Shown: in pieces, positions 17,434 to 26,562 of the stretch
Layout of the letters: each line of letters begins with the position of its first letter
How positions within the stretch are numbered: position 1 is the first letter of the stretch
Source of the DNA: Mesorhizobium sp.
GTDB lineage: Bacteria; Pseudomonadota; Alphaproteobacteria; Rhizobiales; Rhizobiaceae
Direction: 5' to 3'
Assembly: GCF_023954305.1 (NCBI RefSeq)
Contig: NZ_JAMLIG010000002.1
Span: forward strand, 62,001-126,000
Length of the DNA: 64,000 nucleotides
Notes under the pieces: generated by a model
Told to the model about the DNA's origin: nothing
Database searches by the model: none
The model's input: only the letters and a program-made list of their open reading frames with translations
Made by a program: the position numbers and the translations under genes

Positions 17434-18585
17434 ATGCAGAAGCAGATACCATTGTTCGGTCCGGCAAGGACCGTGCGCCCTGCGGTGCTGCCGCCACTCA
17501 CCGCGGCGCGCTGGCTGCTCGTGCTGGTCTTTGCCGCGGGCGCTTATTTCTTCCACGGGTTCATCGTGCCCGTGCTTGCTGCCTTGGTGATTGCGCTCGC
17601 CACCTGGCCGGTCTACCGGCGGCTGCTCGCGGCCGTCGAAGGCAACAGGTCCCTCGCGGCCACGATTGCCTTGATGCTGATCCTCGCCTTCCTCATCGCG
17701 CCTATCGTGCTTGTCGCCCGCTATGCCGCGGCCGAGACACGGGAGTGGGTGACATGGGTGGTGGAAGCGAACCGCACCGGGGTGTCGACGCCGGACTGGA
17801 TCGCCACGCTGCCCTGGCTCGGCGAGTTCCTGAGTGAGCAGTGGACGCATTATTTCGGGCATCCCGGCGGCTTCGGCGAGGTAGTTCAGACCGTGAGCGG
17901 CTCCAACATCCGCAACATCTATCTGACCGTGCTCGCGGCCGGCGGCAGCGCCTTTTCCTTGATGCTGACGATCCTGTTCATGCTGATCGTGCTCTTCTTC
18001 GCCTATCGCGACGGGGCGCGCTTCCTGCACCAGGTAGATCTCATCGGCGAGCGCGTCCTTCCCGGCCGCTGGGACCGGATTTCGCGCGTCGTCCCGGCGA
18101 CGATCAGCTCGACGGTGACGGGCATGACGATCATAGCCTTCGGCGAGGGCATAGTACTCGGGGTTGCATATTACATCGCCGGGGTGCCTTCGCCGGTGAC
18201 GCTCGGCGTGATCACCGGCATCATGGCGCTGATTCCCGGCGGAGCGCCGCTGTCGATGACGCTCGTGTCGATCTACCTCGCGGCGAGCGGGTCCCTTTTC
18301 GCCGGCCTGGCGCTGTTTGCCTGGGGAACGATCGAATTGTTCGTCGTCGACAAGACGATCCGGCCGAAGCTGGTCGGCGGACCGATCAAGCTGCCGTTCC
18401 TGCCGACGATCTTCGGCCTGGTCGGCGGCGTGAAGACGATGGGCTTCCTCGGCTTGTTCGTCGGGCCGGTGCTGATGGCGCTGCTGGTGGCGATCTGGCG
18501 GGAATGGATCCACGAGCTCGAGGTGACCGCGGCGACGGAGCAACCGCCGATCGACGTGACGCCGCTGCCGGCGCGGGAGGAGTGA
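17434..18585 (+). CDS. AI-2E family transporter (YdiK-like)
   Basis: A 383-aa membrane protein of the AI-2E/TqsA/PerM family. Hydrophobic segments cluster near 25-80, a soluble region (about 85-160) follows, then more segments from about 165 onwards with a glycine-rich stretch near VTLGVITGIMALIPGGAP and a PKLVGGPIKLPFLPTIFGLVGG block typical of the family. Members include autoinducer-2 exporters and Na+/H+ antiporter-like permeases, so the substrate is unknown. Good GGGAG site before ATG 17434. It converges with the small membrane protein gene 10 bases downstream. Confidence 0.9.
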   Translation: MQKQIPLFGPARTVRPAVLPPLTAARWLLVLVFAAGAYFFHGFIVPVLAALVIALATWPVYRRLLAAVEGNRSLAATIALMLILAFLIAPIVLVARYAAAETREWVTWVVEANRTGVSTPDWIATLPWLGEFLSEQWTHYFGHPGGFGEVVQTVSGSNIRNIYLTVLAAGGSAFSLMLTILFMLIVLFFAYRDGARFLHQVDLIGERVLPGRWDRISRVVPATISSTVTGMTIIAFGEGIVLGVAYYIAGVPSPVTLGVITGIMALIPGGAPLSMTLVSIYLAASGSLFAGLALFAWGTIELFVVDKTIRPKLVGGPIKLPFLPTIFGLVGGVKTMGFLGLFVGPVLMALLVAIWREWIHELEVTAATEQPPIDVTPLPAREE

Positions 18586-18595
18586 CGTCTGTTCG

Positions 18596-19081
18596 TCAGA
18601 AGCGGAACGACCAGAACAGGCAGGCCAGCGCGGCGGCGACGAAGACGACCAGCCCCAATCCGCGCAACAGCACGTTGCGCCTGATCTCGTTGAGCAGAAG
18701 ATGGCTCGCGACGATGGCGGGCACGAAGATGAACTGCCAGTCCCACAACTGCCACAGCGCGCGCGGCATGCCGAATGCCGTACGCGCCAGGAGGCAGCCG
18801 ACAATGGTCGCAAACAGCGCGACCGCGACGAAATGGAGCCGGTCCGTGGCGTTGATGAGGACGAACGCCGCCGCGCGGAGCGGCAGCACCATCAAGAGCG
18901 CCGCCGAAAAGAAATAGAGCGCGGCCAGCGGAATGAAGGTCGCGGAGCTCGCCAGGCCCTCGAGCCGACCTATGCCGGTCGCGCCGAACGGATAGGCCTT
19001 CTGCGCGAGATAGAGCGAAAGCGCCATGAGGATCACCGTCAATACGGTGACGAGGGCGAAGCTCGTCAGTGTCTTTCCCAT
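18596..19081 (-). CDS. Small four-helix membrane protein of unknown function
   Basis: A 161-aa protein that I do not recognise. It has about four hydrophobic segments (roughly 5-27, 40-62, 70-105 and 120-158), with little soluble sequence between them. The start is placed at the ATG at 19081; a longer in-frame start 51 bases upstream adds a basic, non-conserved-looking segment. It faces the AI-2E family gene tail to tail. No catalytic motif is visible. Confidence 0.68.
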   Translation of the reverse strand: MGKTLTSFALVTVLTVILMALSLYLAQKAYPFGATGIGRLEGLASSATFIPLAALYFFSAALLMVLPLRAAAFVLINATDRLHFVAVALFATIVGCLLARTAFGMPRALWQLWDWQFIFVPAIVASHLLLNEIRRNVLLRGLGLVVFVAAALACLFWSFRF

Positions 19082-19268
19082 TGTCTGGTCTTTCGTCGAA
19101 TCGCGGGCTGTCCGGCGGCGAGTGTGAACCACCGCGGGCTGCTGCGAGCAACCTCGACGGGCGCGATGCGGGTCGCGACGCCGTTTCGCGGGCGCCGGCG
19201 GATCGCATTATTCATTTATGAACCATGATCGCGATAGGATTCACCCAGGGTTTGGAGTGGATGTGTGC

Positions 19269-19967
19269 ATGAGTGACACGGTCGAAATGACGCGCAGGGG
19301 GTTTGTCCTGGCGCTGGGCGGCATTGCGCTGGGCGGCTGCTCGACCAGTCTCGACATGCCGGATCTCGGGCTCGACACGACGACGACCGGCTCGATCCGT
19401 CCCAAGATCAGCGTCGACAAGGCCATCACCGATCCGGACGTGATGTATGCCTCCGTGCAGGAGGGCGGTTTCGCCCTGCCGGCGATTCCCTACAAGCAGG
19501 TGCCGCGGCAGTTTCAGCGCCAGATCGTCCAGGACCCGACCGGCGAAGTGCCTGGCACTGTCGTCGTGCGCCTGGCCGAGCACCATCTCTATCTTGTCCA
19601 GGAAGGCGGCGACGCGCTGCGCTACGGCGTCGGCATCGGCAAGGCCGGCTTCGAATGGTCGGGCAGGGCGGTGATCCAGTACAAGAAGGAATGGCCGGTG
19701 TGGACGCCGCCGGCGGAAATGATCGCGCGCCGGCCCGAACTGGAGAAATGGCGCGGCGGCCAGCCCGGAGGTCCGGACAATCCGCTCGGCGCCCGCGCCC
19801 TTTACCTGTTCAAGGATGGGGCCGACACTGGATACCGTATCCACGGATCGCCCGAATGGCAGTCCATCGGCCAGAACATGTCGTCGGGCTGCATCCGCAT
19901 GATGAACCAGGACGTGATCGACCTCTACAATCGCGTCGGCCCGAAAGCGACCGTCGTCGTCGCCTGA
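19269..19967 (+). CDS. L,D-transpeptidase, probable lipoprotein
   Basis: YkuD-family L,D-transpeptidase (about 232 aa) that makes 3-3 cross-links in peptidoglycan or attaches proteins to it. The N-terminus has twin Arg (RRGF), a hydrophobic core and a lipobox-like ALGGC, suggesting export and lipidation. The catalytic region has YRIHGSPEW and SSGCIRM, with the active-site Cys inside a shortened version of the usual SHGCxR signature. Start choice is uncertain: ATG 19269 is used; GTG 19257 and ATG 19287 are also possible. It resembles the second L,D-transpeptidase at 57281 but is shorter. Confidence 0.9.
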   Translation: MSDTVEMTRRGFVLALGGIALGGCSTSLDMPDLGLDTTTTGSIRPKISVDKAITDPDVMYASVQEGGFALPAIPYKQVPRQFQRQIVQDPTGEVPGTVVVRLAEHHLYLVQEGGDALRYGVGIGKAGFEWSGRAVIQYKKEWPVWTPPAEMIARRPELEKWRGGQPGGPDNPLGARALYLFKDGADTGYRIHGSPEWQSIGQNMSSGCIRMMNQDVIDLYNRVGPKATVVVA

Positions 19968-20133
19968 TTCGCAGGCGCGGCCTGTCGTCGCTTTCGCGGG
20001 GCAGCTACATCCGATCTCGCGGCAACGGACCCCGTGCGACGCCTGCACGTCTGCGCCCTTCGTCCTGCCCGTTTTCGGCAACCTGACCGAGCGGGCATAT
20101 TGTCAGCGCGAAAGAAGGCCTTAAAATCAACAT

Positions 20134-20157
20134 CCGAACACCCATATTCGTGTTCGG
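20134..20157. repeat. Perfect dyad upstream of clpS
   Basis: CCGAACAC (20134-20141) and GTGTTCGG (20150-20157) form an 8-bp dyad with an 8-base AT-containing centre, about 50 bases before the clpS start. With no T run it looks more like an operator or leader hairpin than a terminator. The rest of 19968-20207 shows nothing else I can name. Confidence 0.5.
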
Positions 20158-20207
20158 AACCGGGCACACGGAAAGGTGGACAGAGATTGACGATCGGCGG
20201 GGCGCCA

Positions 20208-20558
20208 ATGCGGTTCCAGGACCGGCGCATGCAGGCAGGCGAGAATGACAGGGGCGCTCCCGGACGGGGAACCTCGGTCATCACGCGCACCAAACCGAAG
20301 ACGAAGAAGCCCAGCCTCTACCGCGTGCTCATTCTCAACGACGACTACACGCCCATGGAGTTCGTCGTGCACATCCTCGAACGGTTCTTCCAGAAGGATC
20401 GGGAAGCCGCGACCCGCATCATGCTCCATGTTCACAATCACGGAGTGGGCGAATGCGGGGTCTATACATTCGAGGTCGCCGAGACCAAAGTGACGCAAGT
20501 CATGGATTTTGCCCGTCAGCACCAGCACCCGCTGCAATGCGTGATGGAGAAGAAATGA
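20208..20558 (+). CDS. clpS: ClpS adaptor of the N-end rule pathway
   Basis: A 116-aa adaptor that delivers N-degron substrates to ClpAP. A flexible, polar N-terminus of about 30 residues precedes the core, where [18 protein letters not shown] and the following segments supply the hydrophobic pocket that holds the N-terminal residue of the substrate. The C-terminus ends in [13 protein letters not shown] 20208 follows GGCGGGGCG; an in-frame TTG at 20187 behind AAAGGTGG is also possible. clpA begins 56 bases after the stop, so the adaptor and its unfoldase are expected to be co-expressed. Confidence 0.95.
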   Translation: MRFQDRRMQAGENDRGAPGRGTSVITRTKPKTKKPSLYRVLILNDDYTPMEFVVHILERFFQKDREAATRIMLHVHNHGVGECGVYTFEVAETKVTQVMDFARQHQHPLQCVMEKK

Positions 20559-20614
20559 AGTCCGTCCGCGCGGGCTCCCACCGCGCCAAGACGGGGAACA
20601 AGCGAGGTTATTGA

Positions 20615-23089
20615 ATGCCGGCTTTCTCACAAAGCCTCGAGCGGGCGCTTCATCAGGCGCTGACCTTCGCCAACGAGCGGCATCACGAATATGCGACGCT
20701 GGAGCATCTGCTTCTAGCGTTGATCGACGATACCGACGCGGCGGCCGTGATGCGGGCCTGCAATGTCGACCTGGACGAACTTCGCAAGACCGTGTCGGGC
20801 TACGTCGACAAGGAGCTCGACAATCTGATCACCGGCTATGACGAGGATTCCAAGCCGACGGCCGGCTTCCAGCGCGTCATCCAGCGCGCCGTCATCCACG
20901 TCCAGTCCTCAGGCCGCGAGGAAGTGTCCGGCGCCAACGTGCTCGTTGCGATCTTTGCCGAGCGCGAGAGCCACGCCGCCTATTTCCTGCAGGAACAGCA
21001 GATGACCCGTTACGACGCGGTCAACTACATCTCGCATGGGATCGCCAAGCGGCCGGGTGCCTCGGAGACCCGCACGCCGCGCGGAGCCGAGGAAGATCAA
21101 CCGGGTGAGCGCAACGGCGAGCAGCCGGAGGAGAACGGCAAGAACAAGAAGCAGCAGGACGCGCTCACCGCCTATTGCGTCAACCTCAACCAGAAGGCCA
21201 AGGCCGGTAAGATCGATCCTCTGATCGGTCGCGCGAGCGAGATCAACCGGACGATCCAGATCCTGTGCCGCCGGTCGAAGAACAATCCGCTCTACGTCGG
21301 CGATCCGGGCGTCGGCAAGACGGCGATCGCCGAGGGACTGGCCAAGCGCATCGTCGAGGGCGACGTTCCCGGCGTGCTTCTCAACGCCACGATCTTCGCG
21401 CTCGACATGGGCACGCTGCTCGCCGGCACGCGCTATCGCGGCGACTTCGAGGAGCGGCTGAAGCAGGTCGTCAAGGAGTTGGAGGAATATCCGGGCGCCA
21501 TCCTTTTCATCGACGAAATCCATACGGTCATCGGCGCCGGCGCGACGTCGGGCGGCGCAATGGATGCGTCGAACCTCCTGAAGCCGGCGCTTTCCTCCGG
21601 ATCGATCCGCTGCATCGGCTCGACAACCTACAAGGAGTTCCGCCAGTTCTTCGAGAAGGACCGGGCGCTTGTGCGCCGCTTCCAGAAGATCGACGTCAAC
21701 GAGCCATCCGTGGAGGATGCGATCGAGATCATGAAGGGGCTGAAGCCCTATTATGAGGACTTCCACAAGGTCAAATACACCAGCGAGGCCATCAAGGCCG
21801 CGGTGGAGCTGTCCGCTCGCTACATTTCCGACCGCAAGCTGCCGGACAAGGCGATCGACGTGATCGACGAGACCGGCGCCTCGCAGATGCTGCTGCCGGA
21901 AGGCAAGCGGAAGAAGACGATCACGATCAAGGAGATCGAGCATACGATCGCGACGATGGCGCGCATCCCGCCGAAGACGGTCTCCGCCGACGACGAGAAG
22001 GTGCTGGCCAATCTCGAGGCGGAGCTAAAGCGCGTGGTCTACGGTCAGGAGACCGCAATCACCGCGCTCGCCTCGGCCATCAAGCTCGCCCGCGCGGGCC
22101 TGCGCGAGCCGGAAAAGCCGATCGGCTCCTACCTGTTCTCCGGTCCGACCGGCGTCGGCAAGACCGAAGTCGCAAAGCAGCTCGCCTCCTCGCTGGGAGT
22201 GGAACTGCTGCGCTTCGACATGTCGGAATACATGGAGCGGCATACGGTCTCGCGGCTGATCGGCGCGCCTCCGGGCTATGTCGGCTTCGATCAGGGCGGC
22301 CTGCTCACGGACGGAGTCGACCAGCACCCGCATTGCGTGCTGCTCCTCGACGAGATCGAGAAGGCGCATCCGGACCTGTTCAACATCCTCCTGCAGGTCA
22401 TGGACCACGGCAAGCTGACCGACCACAACGGCAAGAAGATCGACTTCCGCAACGTGATCCTGATCATGACGACCAATGCGGGCGCTTCCGATGCGCAGCG
22501 CGCGGCGATCGGCTTCGGGTCGACCAAGCGCGAGGGCGACGACGTCGAGGCGATCAACAAGCTGTTCACGCCGGAGTTCCGCAACCGTCTCGACGCGATC
22601 ATCCCGTTCGGCTCGCTGCCGGTGCCTGTGATCCACCAGGTCGTGCAGAAGTTCGTCATGCAACTGGAAGCGCAACTTGCCGATCGCGGCGTCACCTTCG
22701 ACCTTGCGCCGGAGGCGATCGCCTGGCTTGCCGACAAGGGCTACGACGAGAAGATGGGCGCCAGGCCGCTCGGCCGCGTGATCCAGGAGCACATCAAGAA
22801 GCCGCTGGCGGACGAAGTGCTGTTCGGCAAGCTCAGGAAGGGCGGAACGGTGCGCATCACCGTCGAGGGCAGCGGCGTCGACAGCAAGCTCAAGCTGGAA
22901 GCCGTCGCGGACGAGGTTCCGGTCAGGCCGAAGAAGGAAGAGCCCGCGCCGAAGCCGAAGAAGCCGACCGTCACCAAAGCCAAGGCGAAGACGACTGCAA
23001 AGGCGGTTCCTCTGCCCAAGGCCCGGCCGGACAAGCCGCGTGAGCCGACAAAGCGCAGCATGGTACCTCAGTTGCCGCGGAAGGGCTGA
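20615..23089 (+). CDS. clpA: ClpA unfoldase subunit of ClpAP protease
   Basis: An 824-aa AAA+ unfoldase. In order: N-terminal repeat domain that binds ClpS (about 1-145), charged linker, first AAA module with Walker A GDPGVGKT (about 229-236) and Walker B ILFIDEIH, second AAA module with Walker A GPTGVGKT and Walker [13 protein letters not shown]. The AIGFGS loop near 630 is the IGF/IGL element that docks on ClpP. The last ~50 residues are a Lys/Pro-rich low-complexity tail absent from the 758-aa E. coli protein. A strong terminator follows at 23110. Confidence 0.97.
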   Translation: MPAFSQSLERALHQALTFANERHHEYATLEHLLLALIDDTDAAAVMRACNVDLDELRKTVSGYVDKELDNLITGYDEDSKPTAGFQRVIQRAVIHVQSSGREEVSGANVLVAIFAERESHAAYFLQEQQMTRYDAVNYISHGIAKRPGASETRTPRGAEEDQPGERNGEQPEENGKNKKQQDALTAYCVNLNQKAKAGKIDPLIGRASEINRTIQILCRRSKNNPLYVGDPGVGKTAIAEGLAKRIVEGDVPGVLLNATIFALDMGTLLAGTRYRGDFEERLKQVVKELEEYPGAILFIDEIHTVIGAGATSGGAMDASNLLKPALSSGSIRCIGSTTYKEFRQFFEKDRALVRRFQKIDVNEPSVEDAIEIMKGLKPYYEDFHKVKYTSEAIKAAVELSARYISDRKLPDKAIDVIDETGASQMLLPEGKRKKTITIKEIEHTIATMARIPPKTVSADDEKVLANLEAELKRVVYGQETAITALASAIKLARAGLREPEKPIGSYLFSGPTGVGKTEVAKQLASSLGVELLRFDMSEYMERHTVSRLIGAPPGYVGFDQGGLLTDGVDQHPHCVLLLDEIEKAHPDLFNILLQVMDHGKLTDHNGKKIDFRNVILIMTTNAGASDAQRAAIGFGSTKREGDDVEAINKLFTPEFRNRLDAIIPFGSLPVPVIHQVVQKFVMQLEAQLADRGVTFDLAPEAIAWLADKGYDEKMGARPLGRVIQEHIKKPLADEVLFGKLRKGGTVRITVEGSGVDSKLKLEAVADEVPVRPKKEEPAPKPKKPTVTKAKAKTTAKAVPLPKARPDKPREPTKRSMVPQLPRKG

Positions 23090-23109
23090 AGCCGAGACGA
23101 AATCAAGGG

Positions 23110-23138
23110 AGGCCGGCGCCGCTGTCGCCGGCCTTTTG
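23110..23138 (+). terminator. Intrinsic terminator after clpA
   Basis: Stem GGCCGGCG (23111-23118) with CGCCGGCC (23126-23133), a 7-base loop and the T-rich tail TTTTGTTT. It closes the clpS-clpA unit. Confidence 0.88.
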
Positions 23139-23206
23139 TTTGGATCGAACAGCCCTGCAACATTGGCGGTTCACCACCGAATGAACTTCGGCTAGGCATC
23201 GAGCCC

Positions 23207-23950
23207 ATGTCCAGCAGCACACCCGCCTCAAATGCACAGCTCTCGACCGCGACCTGGTTCCGGCGCGGCGTGCGCGCCGCGTTTGCGCTGCCGCTGATCA
23301 TGCTGTTGGCGGCCCATGTCGGCTTCGCCGGGCTGGCGCGCGAGGCTGGGATGACGCTGGCGCAGACCGTGTTCGCGACGGGAATTGTCTGGGCGCTGCC
23401 GGCCAACGTGGTGCTTGTGGGCGCGATCATCGGCGGTGCCGGACTGCCGGCCGCGGCCTTTGCGGTCGCGTTGTCGTCGATCCGGCTGACGCCGATGGTG
23501 GTGGCGCTGGTTCCCGAGATGCGCGCCACCAGAACGCGGACATGGGTGCTCTATCTGCTTTCGCATTTCGTTGCCGTCACCTCATGGGTCATTGCCATGC
23601 AGGCCATTCGCGACGTGCCGCGCGACATGCGCACGGCCTGGTATGCCGGGCTCGGCGGCACGCTGGTGCTGATGAACATGGCAGCCGTCGGCATCGCTTT
23701 CGCGCTCGCCGGCGATCTGCCCTCGCTCGCATCGGCGGCGCTGCTGCTTCTGACACCGATCTACTTCCTGACCTCGCTGTGGAGTTCGGCGCGGGAGAGG
23801 GCAGGATATGTGGCGATGGTACTGGGCCTGGCGCTCGGCCCGCTTTTCCATGTGTGGACTCCGGGCTTCGATCTGCTGGCGGCGGGGCTTGTCGGCGGAA
23901 TTGCCGCGTTCGCCTACCACCTGGCGAGCCGGAGATGGCGGGCTGCATGA
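23207..23950 (+). CDS. azlC: AzlC-family branched-chain amino acid exporter subunit
   Basis: A 247-aa membrane protein of the AzlC family, which with AzlD exports branched-chain amino acids or their analogues. Hydrophobic segments run from about residue 25 to the end; the stretch from LSSIRLTPMVVALVPEM (about 88-105) matches the family's conserved core. The stop overlaps the azlD start as ATGA, so translation is coupled and a two-protein complex is expected. The exact amino acid is not shown by the sequence. Confidence 0.9.
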   Translation: MSSSTPASNAQLSTATWFRRGVRAAFALPLIMLLAAHVGFAGLAREAGMTLAQTVFATGIVWALPANVVLVGAIIGGAGLPAAAFAVALSSIRLTPMVVALVPEMRATRTRTWVLYLLSHFVAVTSWVIAMQAIRDVPRDMRTAWYAGLGGTLVLMNMAAVGIAFALAGDLPSLASAALLLLTPIYFLTSLWSSARERAGYVAMVLGLALGPLFHVWTPGFDLLAAGLVGGIAAFAYHLASRRWRAA

Positions 23951-24297
23951 GCTTTCTCGCCAACGACGGCTGGTGGTGGCCCTATTTGTTCATCCTGCTC
24001 GCAGGCTGGCTCGCCACCGATGTCTGGCGCTTTCTCGGCGTCTTCATTGGCGGGCGCGTATCGGAGGAATCCGATGCGATGGTCCTGGTGCGGACCATCG
24101 CGACCGCGCTGGTAGCCGCGGTTATTGCCAATCTGATCGTCTTTCCGGGCGGAGTTCTGGCGGACACGTCGGTGGCGTTGCGAATCGGAGCGGCGGCAGC
24201 CGGTTTCGCCGCCTATCTCGCACTCCGGCACAGCATGCTGGCGGGCATAGTGGTGTCGGAGGTCGTGCTCATCGGCGGAATGGTGGCGGGATTCTAA
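23947..24297 (+). CDS. azlD: AzlD-domain protein, partner of AzlC
   Basis: A 116-aa protein with three to four transmembrane segments, starting at the ATG that overlaps the azlC stop by 4 bases. Size and context fit AzlD, the small subunit of the branched-chain amino acid exporter. The gene ends one base before the convergent HIT-family gene, leaving no room for a separate terminator. Confidence 0.86.
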   Translation: MSFLANDGWWWPYLFILLAGWLATDVWRFLGVFIGGRVSEESDAMVLVRTIATALVAAVIANLIVFPGGVLADTSVALRIGAAAAGFAAYLALRHSMLAGIVVSEVVLIGGMVAGF

Positions 24298-24298
24298 A

Positions 24299-24724
24299 TC
24301 AGCCGAGAGCCGCGCGGATCTTGTCGGCATTGGCGGCCAGGATTTCGGGCTTCTCCATCTGGCCCGAATGCGGCTTCAGCGATACGCCTTCGAAGCGCGG
24401 GATGACATGGACATGCGTGTGGAACACGACCTGTCCGCCGGCACTTTCGTTGAACTGCTGAATGGTGACGCCGTCCGCGTCGAAGGCCTTTTTCACGGCC
24501 ACCGCCAGTTTCTGCACCGTCGCGTAGACGGCGGCGAGGGCTCTCGTGTCGATGTCCAGAATGTTGCGCGACGGCGCCTTCGGGATGACGAGACAGTGGC
24601 CGTCGCCGCGCGGCATGATGTCCATGAAGGCGAACGTGTCGGTATCCTCGTAGAGCTTGTGCGCGGGAAGTTCGCCGCGCAGGATTTTCGCAAAGACGTT
24701 CGAAGGATCGTAGGCGGCAGCCAT
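24299..24724 (-). CDS. HIT-family nucleotide hydrolase
   Basis: A 141-aa histidine-triad protein of the Hint branch, which hydrolyses purine nucleoside phosphoramidates or related AMP-linked compounds. The triad HTHVHVIPRF (about residues 101-110) supplies the catalytic His, and the N-terminal FAKILRGELPAHKLYED block and the FMDIMPRGDGHCLVIPK segment are typical. In vivo substrate is unknown. Start ATG 24724 lacks a strong ribosome site. It is 45 bases downstream of the YbaK-type gene on the same strand and may be co-transcribed. Confidence 0.93.
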   Translation of the reverse strand: MAAAYDPSNVFAKILRGELPAHKLYEDTDTFAFMDIMPRGDGHCLVIPKAPSRNILDIDTRALAAVYATVQKLAVAVKKAFDADGVTIQQFNESAGGQVVFHTHVHVIPRFEGVSLKPHSGQMEKPEILAANADKIRAALG

Positions 24725-24769
24725 CTTGGTTCATCCACTGTTCAGGCGAGATCCGCCGTGTCTTGTCAG

Positions 24770-25231
24770 CTATTCGCCGCAGACGTCAACCCATCGTGCA
24801 TTCGTGAGTTGGGCTAGGCGGCCGGGTGACAGCCGCACGGCGGCATTGGTGGCGCCGGCCGCCGGCACGACCTCGTCGAAGCGTCTCAGCGACACGTCGC
24901 AATAGATGGGCAAGGGAGCGGGCAGACCGAACGGGCAGACGCCGCCGACGGGATGGCTGGTCAGCTCGAGCACCTGCTCCGCATCGAGCATGCGCGGCTT
25001 GCCGCCGAAGCGGTCCTTGAACTTGCGGTTGCTCAGCCGCTCGGTGCCGCTGGTGACGAGCAGCAGTGTCTCCTCGCCGGCCCGCAGGCAGATGGTCTTG
25101 GCGATCTGCGCCTGCTCGACGCCGTGCGCCGCCGCGGCGAGCGCCACCGTCGCCGAACTGGCCTCGGTGACGATGACGTCGATGTCGGGCGCGTGTGCGC
25201 GGAAGAAGGCGCGGACGGATTCGAGAGACAT
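24770..25231 (-). CDS. YbaK/EbsC-type aminoacyl-tRNA deacylase
   Basis: A 153-aa protein of the YbaK/ProX superfamily, which removes wrongly attached amino acids from tRNA (Cys-tRNA-Pro or Ala-tRNA-Pro). The conserved Lys appears in QIAKTICLRAG (about 44), and the GGVCPFGLP segment near 95-105 is the family's second signature. Substrate choice between YbaK and ProX types cannot be decided from the sequence. It is a free-standing domain, not an insertion in prolyl-tRNA synthetase. Confidence 0.88.
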   Translation of the reverse strand: MSLESVRAFFRAHAPDIDVIVTEASSATVALAAAAHGVEQAQIAKTICLRAGEETLLLVTSGTERLSNRKFKDRFGGKPRMLDAEQVLELTSHPVGGVCPFGLPAPLPIYCDVSLRRFDEVVPAAGATNAAVRLSPGRLAQLTNARWVDVCGE

Positions 25232-25289
25232 GGAGTTGTGCTATGGCCGAAGGCGTCGGTTGGCAAGCGGCGGCGCGTCCGATCGTTGC

Positions 25290-26510
25290 CTATTCCCGTT
25301 CCTGCAATTCTCCGCGCCGGAACGGTCCGTGCTCCTCCAGATACTCGCCGACCCGGGCGACCTCCTGCCGCTCGCGCTCGAGATAGTCGGCGACCGCGCG
25401 GCGGAGGCCCGGATGGGCGATGTAGTGCGCCGAGCGCGTGGTAACGGGCATGTAGCCGCGCGCCAGCTTGTGCTCACCCTGCGCGCCGGCTTCGACCACC
25501 TTCAGTCGGCGCTCGATCGCGAAATCGATCGCCTGATGGTAACAGACCTCGAAGTGCAGGAAGGGGTGGTCCTCGATGCAGCCCCAATTGCGGCCGAACA
25601 AGCGGTCGCCGCCGATGAAATTGATCGCGCCGGCTATGTAGCGGCCGTTGCGTCTCGCCATCACCAGCAGCACGTCGTCGGCCATGCGCTCGCCGACCAG
25701 CGAGAAGAATTTGCGATTGAGATAAGGCCGACCCCATTTGCGGCTGCCCGTGTCCATGTAGAAGCGGAAGAAATCGTCCCAGACGGTTTCGGTCAGGTCC
25801 TTGCCGGTGAGCCGGTCGATCGTGATGCCATTCTGGATGGCGGCCGCGCGCTCCTTGCGCAGCGCTTTGCGCTTTCGCGAGGCGAGCGTGTCGAGAAAGT
25901 CCGCGTAGTCACGGTAGGCGTCGTTGTGGAAATGGAACTGCTGGTCGGTGCGCATCAGGAAGCCTGCTGCGTTCAGCTGTTCGATATCCTCGTCGGCCGC
26001 GAAGGTGACGTGCGCCGAGGAAATACCCAACCGATCGGCAAGGGTCTTCAGACCGCCAGCCAGCGCAGCCCGGACGGCCCCGACCGACGAGCCTTCCGAC
26101 ACCAGCAGGCGCGGCCCGGTCGCGGGTGTGAACGGGACGGATACCTGGAGCTTTGGATAATAGCGTCCGCCGGCCCGTTCGAAAGCGTCGGCCCAGCCGT
26201 GGTCGAAGACGTATTCGCCCTGGCTGTGAGATTTCAGATAGCAGGGGACGGCGCCGATGAGTGTACCGTCCGCGGCCTCGAGACGCAGATGCTGCGGCTG
26301 CCAGCCACTCTGGCGCGATACCGTTCCAGCCTCTTCAAGGATGGACAGAAAATCGTGCGATATGAACGGATTGTAGGGGGTATTTGTGCTCGTGCAGGAA
26401 GCGCCGCGGAGGCTGGACCACTCGTCGCGGCTGAAAGCGTTCAACCCCGTCGCGACCTTGAGCGTGACCTCGCCGCCAGAACCCGCCCCGCCGAATGCCC
26501 GTATATCCAT
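25290..26510 (-). CDS. GNAT/FemAB-like N-acyltransferase (DUF482 family)
   Basis: A 406-aa protein of the PF04339-type family related to GNAT and FemAB acyltransferases, often annotated as peptidoglycan biosynthesis protein. Typical blocks include NPFISHDFLSILEEAG, the HNDAYRDYADFLDTLASRKRK segment and the later GAINFIGGDRLFGRNWG and HPFLHFEVCYHQAIDFAIERRL blocks of the acyltransferase fold. Start is placed at the ATG at 26510; a GTG at 26534 is also in frame. The gene lies behind the GDPD gene with a 52-base gap, so it probably ends that operon. The acceptor molecule is unknown. Confidence 0.83.
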   Translation of the reverse strand: MDIRAFGGAGSGGEVTLKVATGLNAFSRDEWSSLRGASCTSTNTPYNPFISHDFLSILEEAGTVSRQSGWQPQHLRLEAADGTLIGAVPCYLKSHSQGEYVFDHGWADAFERAGGRYYPKLQVSVPFTPATGPRLLVSEGSSVGAVRAALAGGLKTLADRLGISSAHVTFAADEDIEQLNAAGFLMRTDQQFHFHNDAYRDYADFLDTLASRKRKALRKERAAAIQNGITIDRLTGKDLTETVWDDFFRFYMDTGSRKWGRPYLNRKFFSLVGERMADDVLLVMARRNGRYIAGAINFIGGDRLFGRNWGCIEDHPFLHFEVCYHQAIDFAIERRLKVVEAGAQGEHKLARGYMPVTTRSAHYIAHPGLRRAVADYLERERQEVARVGEYLEEHGPFRRGELQERE

Positions 26511-26562
26511 GGCGTCAATGTGTGCGCTGCACACCGATCCGGCAAGGGCCTCGCGTCCGGTC

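Noticed and set aside
16466..20133. Mobile island after tRNA-Gly
   Set aside because: No integrase, transposase or duplicated tRNA end could be found; kept only as a low-interest synteny remark.
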